Positions 58,085 to 64,000 of a stretch of 64,000 nucleotides of DNA are shown in pieces. Position numbers and translations under genes: made by a program. The notes beneath the pieces are model-generated. The model searched no databases. It had not been told where the DNA came from and saw only the letters and a list, made by a program, of their open reading frames with translations. Position 1 is the first letter of the stretch, and every line of letters starts with the position of its first letter. The DNA comes from Macrocystis pyrifera (Eukaryota > Sar > Phaeophyceae > Laminariales > Laminariaceae). Where the stretch lies: NCBI GenBank assembly GCA_031763025.1, contig JASSKH010000006.1:455380-519379 (forward strand), given 5' to 3'.

Positions 58085-59318
58085 ATCGGCCAGGTCGCAG
58101 CAGCAAGCAAAGGTAGACGGGCCGAGGTAGCCAGTTTTGTGTTCACGTATGTGCTCGATGTGAGGTGTGTGGCGTACGTCAAAGGGCTAAGTGAAACATG
58201 TACGACGCTCGACAGACGTGTATTGCTCCTCCTTGCTGCTGAGGTTGATAAAAAGCGAGCGATTTCAATTTTTTGTGGTTTTCAACGCAGAGAAAGCTAG
58301 GCAGAGAAAATTCTCGTGCTCGCGCGGGTTGATTATATTGTTGACTGCTGCGAGCTCACGGGTAGGTTTCCAAGCCCATTGCACCGAAAAAAAAGAGCAC
58401 GAGACCACGATCACTCGATTGCTCGACCTGGTGAATACTGCACATACATGCTATACAAACACTGCTGTTGTACTGCTGCTGCTGTTGTAGTGCGCACCGT
58501 GGCTGCACGCTGCTTTTGAAATACGGAGCAAGTGTGAGCTCGTACGAATCGTCGTCCTGCCCCTGCGCAGCACATCTTTCTTTCTCGAGATTATGTATGT
58601 AAGTGTTCGTCCCTACTTCCTAGGTTGACAGGAATCACGGCACACACACGCACACACACAAAAAAAAAAGCGCTATCCGTGGCCGTCACCAAAGGGAGAG
58701 AGAGCTTGATGAAAAACCTGTTGCTGTGCCGTGGCTGCCTCTGTAGAGAGCTCGAGGGACGGTGTGATCAGACATGATACAGCAGCAGAGTAGCAGCCAG
58801 AAATCTTTTAAATTGTGGGGTCTCCAATGTCCTGCTTGGCTCCAACAGGTCGGAATGATTCCCCGTAGTAACATATATCTGGTAGAATATGTACTGTTAT
58901 TATAATGGGTATATACGCATGTGGGTGGATGAAAATAGTAAACCGAGGACTTGATTCACTATTGGTGGTGTGAGTACACGTTTTTTCCTTTTCAGGAGAC
59001 ATACAAAAAAATCGGCAGTAGCAGCAGCAGCAGCAAAAGAAGCAACAGAAGAAGCAACAGCATCACGAGCAACAGCCGAAAAAAAAACAGGAGCACCAGC
59101 GTTAACACCAGCAGCAGAAAAGTCAGCAGCAACAGCATCAAGAGGAGCAGCCGCAGACAAAAAACGAATAAGCACCAGCAACAGCAGCACCAGCAGCACC
59201 AGCATTAGCAGCAGCACCAGCATTAGCAGCAGCACCAGCAGAAGGAGCCAGAGTCGTACTCGCTCTCACCGGACTCAAACAGTGCACGGAGGTGTTTACC
59301 CCTAAAAAAAAACTATTC
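58085..59318. other. No gene recognised
   Basis: CAG-rich stretch at 59020-59235 giving Ser/Ala frames; nothing else seen. The missing THOC3 5' exons could lie here but I found no WD40 motif on minus. Confidence 0.4.
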
Positions 59319-59319
59319 T

Positions 59320-59433
59320 ATTACGGGGGACCATAGTAAATACGACCAAATAGTGTTCGTAAAATAGGTAAATATATACCTGGTAGTTTTTAATGTATAC
59401 CATAGGTCCTGTTAACTATGGACCCCCGTAATA
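59320..59433. mobile_element. MITE with one end of each subtype
   Basis: Left CCATAGTAAATACGACC, right GGTCCTGTTAACTATGG; TA on both sides. Confidence 0.75.
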
Positions 59434-59536
59434 GTCTCTCCAGTAGAAAAAAGAAGCAGTAGCAGCAGCAGAAGTGTGCTGCAGGCACTGGGGGCGTTTT
59501 CACTCCCACCCGACTAAAAAACAAAAACCCCATGTT

Positions 59537-59600
59537 ATTACGGGGGACCATAGTAAATACGATCTATTGTGCACACAAAAACCTATATAAATACAACTAT
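59537..59600. mobile_element. MITE, left half
   Basis: TTACGGGGGACCATAGTAAA and CACAAAAACCTATATAAAT, then unrelated sequence. Confidence 0.6.
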
Positions 59601-59970
59601 GATTACGATTTTTGGGGTCGGTGTCACTTGCTAGCTCTTGGGGAACAGACCAACTGATAGACAGCTCTTCGCAAACAGCCCTTCTTTGAAACAGCCGAAC
59701 AGCCAAACAGCCAAACAACCTTTCTTCTTCTTCCGCAAACTGCCAATCAATAGACAGCTCTTCGCACGGCGCCTAAAAGAGGCGTCTCGCCTTCGACGAA
59801 TGGCATAGATAGGTAGGTGCAGCTGTCGGCGGCCAAGCTGCTGCTGTCGGTGGCGAACCTGCTGGTGCTGCAAGCCCCGCCTCTCCCTTCTCCACGCCCC
59901 CCTCCTAAGCTCATCTCCCCCTCGTCGAGACGCGTGGTCCTCGCCCTCTGGCAAGAGAGCGGCAACGACA

Positions 59971-61987
59971 AAGACCGACCTGGTGCCGGCTGTTGTTTGC
60001 GACCAGTGCACGGACCAGCACTTGGTCAAGAACTCCGCGCCTGGTGGCAAAAACGTGGCCTTCGCCACCTGCAAGGATCTCACGTGCGCTGGTGGCGGGA
60101 TCATCCTGACAGGGCAACCGACTGCGAGTTCTGTGCTCGCCCGATCAAGGAAGGGACTGTCTCGTACTCCCTCGAGACTGCTGACGGTGGTGAGTGTCTT
60201 ATGTCTATTGTGCATGCTGTATGTTGCCAGTACGTGTTTTGGGGGTTTTAAATTGCCTTTTTGCATACAAACCTACGTCAAAACGTTTTTTTTTTTTTGA
60301 CTCATCCATGCTCGTTCTTTCCCCTTCGTGCGTTGCGTCGGCTCCTCTTACACACAGTGCACGCGAACGCGCACATGCACAACTGTTTGCGGGACGTGAA
60401 CGAAGGAACGGAGGATTCAGCTGTCGCCGTCACCGCTGCACCGAACGACGTGAGTGCTGCTGCTACTGTGGTGCATTTTCGGTGCATGCACACGATTTCT
60501 GTGTGTACATGTTTTGGTGACCCTACGTACTCATTTTTTGCTCGTTTTCGGCTGCCGCTGCTGCTGCTGCTGCTGCTGCTGTCAGCGCCACGCCATCAGT
60601 GCTGCTGCTGCTGTGCACCTGCTTCTCCTGTGCACTCGCTGCTGCTGTAATGCTGCTGCGTTGTTGCCGTGCTGTGCACCTGTTGCTCCTGTGCACTTGC
60701 TGCTGCTGTATGCAGTGCTGCTGCGTTGTTGCCGTGCATCATGCTGGAAGCGTACATATTTTCGGATCGTCAATTCCGTAGGTTTTGCGATGGCGGCATA
60801 CCAGGGTACATGCTTTTTTTCTTCCTTATTTTCATATCGTTGCTATGCTGCTGCTGCTGCTGCTGCTGCCAACGCTGCGGTGATTCGTTGCAGCTTCTGC
60901 TGCTGCTAATGCTGTAGCTGCTTCTGCTGCTGCTGCTGCTGCTAATGCTGCCGCAATATCCACTGAATGTTCGTATGTACTCGGATTACTGTTTTTCTTG
61001 GTCGTTTTTGTACCCAAATGGTTCTTTTGATACGTGAAAAAATATTTTGGCGTTTTGCTCCTGCATTTTGCGTACGTATTGCTTTTTCTCGTTTTGGGCT
61101 TGGTTATTTTCATATCGTTGCTATGGTGCTGCTGTGGTGCTGCTGCGTTGTTGCCGTACATCATGCTGCACTTGTGTGTGTACATATTTCGGTATCGTCA
61201 ATGAAATTCCGCAGGTTTTGCGATTGCGGCATACCAGGTACCAGGGTACATACTTTTTTTCTTCCTTATTTTCATATCGTTGCTATGCTGCTGCTGCCAA
61301 CGCGGATTATTGTTTTTATTGGCCGTTTTTGTACCCAAAAGGTTTTTTTGATACGTAAAAAAAATATTTTGGTCGTTTTGCTCCTGCATTTTGCGTACGT
61401 ACTACTTTTTCTCGTATTTCGTATTGTTGCTATGCTGCTGCTGCGTTGTTGCCGTACAGCATGCGGAGGTGGGTCTATAGTGAGGTACCAAAAATACTTT
61501 TCGGACGGCCTCGGGGTACATACTTTTTTTCTCACTTCTTTGCATATCGTTGCTCTGCTGCTGCCAACGCTGTGGTGATCCGTTGCTGCTTCTGCTTCTG
61601 CTGCTGCTGCTCTGCTTTTAGTGCTGCCGCAATATTCACTGAATGTTTGTATGTACTCGGATAATTGTGTTTCCTGGTCGTTTTGTGGCGCTGCTGCGTT
61701 GTTGCCGTACATCATGCTGGACATGGTTTGTGTGTCTATTACACTTAAACTTGTGCGTGTGTACATATTTCTGTATCGTCAATGATTTTTTTTGTGGTGC
61801 TGATGCGTTGTTGCCGTACATCATGCTGGACGTGATTTGTGTGTGTACTGTACTACACTTGTGTGTGTACATATTTCTGTATCGTCAATGAAATTACGTA
61901 CTTGCTGCTTCTGCTGCTGCTGCCGTCGTATAGCAAGCGATTACGTACTGCTGTTGTGCCGCTGTAGAGCAGTACAAATAATGAACT

Positions 61988-62021
<34 letters not shown>

Positions 62022-62579
62022 CCCGCCATTCCCTCCACGCCACTCCCGCCCCGCGCACCCTATGTTTACTTCGACCAGGTCCGTGGCAAGTGCTGCAACT
62101 GCCGCCTGACGGACTCCACCATCAAAGACGGAGGCATCATCATCAAGCGCAAAAAGACTCCCTTCCATTTCTCCTGCTCCAGGGCTTCGCGGAATTCCGA
62201 AGCAGTACGCCAAGCAGATTGTCGCCATCCAGGACGAACGAAAGGAAACAAATTGTTTCCCACATTTCCCAAAATCACGATTATTTCTTCCTACACATAT
62301 CCAATGGGTTCAACAGCGAACAGATCCACATTCTGGGCCTCCCGCCTCGTTACTACAGCAGCCTGGAAGACTATTTACATATCATGTCTCATCCAAACTC
62401 CTATGCTGGCTACATCGAAATCGCGGCCGCCCAGCAACTATACAACATTTATTTCCATAACCGTTGTCGTTTCCGGCACTGCTGCTTTCTCTCCTGTCCC
62501 AAACCTTCCTTTAAACAACAGCCTGTATGTTGTATATCATCCACATGCCAAGCACTACTCCACTCTCTCTCCACACTGA
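59971..62579 (+). CDS. Cys-rich LIM-like zinc-binding protein, possibly broken
   Basis: Three plus-strand segments look coding. About 59971-60189 holds CDQC (Cys codon at 59998), FATCKDLTC and, in another frame, CEFCARPIKEGTVSYS, ending at a GTGAGT donor at 60190. Exon 60358-60449 joins in phase (HANAHMHNCL) and ends at GTGAGT. From 62079 phase is kept: KCCNCRLTDSTIKDGGIII and TPFHFSC, where CxxC, 21 residues, then HxxC fits half a LIM finger. After 62182 the sensible reading changes frame again (LRGIPKQYAKQIVAIQDER). LIM fingers are protein-interaction domains. Either the gene is decayed, the sequence has indels, or exon borders differ from mine. The CAG at 62180-62182 after a pyrimidine stretch could be a real acceptor. 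The start upstream of 59971 was not found and the stop is uncertain; 62579 is the end of one open frame. Confidence 0.4.
60719..61900. repeat. Imperfect tandem repeat in LIM-like gene intron
   Basis: GTTGTTGCCGTACATCATGC recurs near 60728, 61146, 61445 (GTACAGCATGC), 61697 and 61808, each followed by GTACATATTTC.GTATCGTCAAT-like sequence. CTG runs between them give Leu/Ala-rich false frames. Confidence 0.65.
61989..62018. repeat. Roughly 30-base C-run
   Basis: C homopolymer 60 bp before the last LIM-like exon, possibly serving as part of a pyrimidine tract. No retroposon end was seen beside it. Confidence 0.8.
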
Positions 62580-62787
62580 TGAAAGATGTTTATTCTTATT
62601 ATTAGCCGAATGTCATTCTTACTCTTGCGTCACCCGATCTTACGTTTCACATTACATTCATAAATAAACGCGATTGTAGTTTTTAACACAAATACATGTA
62701 GTTTGGTTGGCTTTGGGCTATGACGCCAATTAACTGCAGTTATGTGTACAAGAAACGACGGAATACCCACTCCGAAGGAAAGCCTTG

Positions 62788-62850
62788 TATTTACCTATTT
62801 TATTTTTACTGACAATATTTGGTCCTATTTACTATGGACCCCCGTAATAG
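62788..62850. mobile_element. MITE, right half
   Basis: TTTTACTGACAATATTTGG and TTTACTATGGACCCCCGTAA only. Confidence 0.6.
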
Positions 62851-62893
62851 TTGCTGTCACGACTCCACAGCGGTACAGAGACATCAACGATAT

Positions 62894-62975
62894 ATCACTC
62901 TGTCCCGAAATATAATCACATTTTAGTTAAAAAAATTAGTCTAAAATAATTTCTTATATTATGGGACAGAGTGGT
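62894..62975. mobile_element. MITE, CCACTCTGTCC family
   Basis: ATCACTCTGTCCCGAAATAT to ATGGGACAGAGTGGTA. A single end (ACCGCTCTGGCCAGGAATA) recurs at 63172. Confidence 0.7.
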
Positions 62976-63349
62976 AGTAAGTAAAAGGGAAAAAAAAAAA
63001 CAAGGCAGGCCTAGATCAACAGGAACATGAGAAATTCGGACAGTCGTTATACTCGTACTCAAGTTAAGCGTACAACGCACCGACCGCACCGACTCTCGAA
63101 AAATAAATCCAGCCTGTACCAGCTTTCCTGTTTCTTATCATGTGTCCCGTTCTGTAGCACATGCCTTATACCGCTCTGGCCAGGAATATAAGCTACGTTT
63201 GATATTCATAGCAGAGTCCTATTGTTGCCTATCCCGTTCAGATTGACTAATCGGGCTCCTTAACCCAACATCGAGTTTTTCTACCGTACTCTTCGTGATA
63301 TCTACATCGATAGATACGTTTTTTTAATCATCACTTTTACTTTCCAGTG

Positions 63350-63610
63350 TAACTCGTTGTATGTACCCTCAGCGACCTTCTGGACAAGCCGTGGTCACAG
63401 GTGCCGTCCCTTCTCCCCCCCGGTGCGTGCCTTCATTTTTATCGCGCACAGGGTTCATTCAGCTTTCCCACAGCTCGTCGATTTTCATCGAATGTTGATA
63501 ACCGCCAATCATTTTCTTCACGCAAGAAAAATAAGCACTCGGTGAGACTCGAACCCACGAAATTGATGATAGTAGGCACGTGGACAACCTACCATGCCAC
63601 CGGGGACGCC
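63350..63610 (-). mobile_element. tRNA-derived SINE, better-preserved copy
   Basis: Minus-strand head with A-box-like TGGCATGGTAGG and B box GGTTCGAGTCT with a pairing T stem (GTGGG/CTCAC), followed by the same body as at 15420. Acceptor stem halves do not pair, so it is a SINE rather than a tRNA gene. Confidence 0.65.
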
Positions 63611-64000
63611 GGCTGCTGTCGGTTATATATGGCTGTAAGGATATGACCGTATCTCCATATTTCACAGTCATTGCCCATCGTAGTTGGAAATGGTATACTG
63701 CATACATTGTACGAATATGTATACCTGGTACATATATCATATGTAAAAATGCGTGCTCTCCATCTGACTTAACCCTGTCGGGACTGGGAGATTGCTATAG
63801 TAAAAACCCTTTTGAGACCTTCAGAGAGGAAAGTTGACATTAAAAAAAATATACAACGATTTCAGCAACAAACGGCCACTGCGTGATCGGGGGGATGATT
63901 CAACACAAAAAAAAAAAAAAAAAAAAAACAGCTGGGCGCTCACGCTCCTCGCAGACAACCGATAAAACCAAAAATGAAAAAAAAAAAAAAGAAGTGCTCG

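Noticed and set aside
63545-63605. tRNA gene
   Set aside because: A and B boxes are good but the acceptor stem does not pair; the downstream body is shared with a second copy, so it is a SINE.

Overview
This is nuclear DNA of an intron-rich eukaryote. Coding capacity is small (about 2.4 kb of exon that I can place in 64 kb). Exons are short, introns are 0.3-6.5 kb with standard GT-AG ends, and nearly everything else is transposon-derived or simple repeat. My best guess is a photosynthetic stramenopile, perhaps a brown alga, from the gene structure and the repeat style (long G/C runs, many small DNA transposons). The sequence does not prove this.

Layout. (1) 363-6286, minus: five exons of a PTC7-type mitochondrial PP2C phosphatase; its 5' exon was not found and its 3' end lies outside the window. 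(2) 8455 to about 13852, minus: six exons of a paired-CBS-domain protein, probably mitochondrial. (3) About 14.9-34.9 kb: gene-poor DNA with a tRNA-derived SINE, MITEs, a 2.2 kb array of about 51-bp repeats, LINE fragments and one 127-codon ORF of unknown function. (4) 34954-55036, minus: seven exons of THOC3/TEX1, the WD40 subunit of the THO mRNA-export complex, spread over 20 kb; the first part (roughly 120 residues by family length) was not found. (5) 56-59.5 kb: degenerate tandem repeats, MITEs and one signal-peptide-like ORF. (6) About 59.97-62.6 kb, plus: a cysteine-rich, LIM-like gene that reads through only with frame changes.

The genes share no pathway that the sequence shows. PTC7, the CBS protein and THOC3 lie on the same strand but are separate split genes.

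Most interesting system: the long poly-G/poly-C runs are mostly the poly(C) tails of non-LTR retroposons. A LINE fragment (ORF end at 7433-8016, minus) and a roughly 530-580 bp SINE-like family (full copies at 2912, 45026, 53216 and 53772) share about 80 bp of 3' sequence ending in GAGTAC plus poly(C). Truncated copies are repeatedly stacked inside one another's C-tracts. This looks like a LINE/SINE partnership with a poly(C) tail instead of poly(A).
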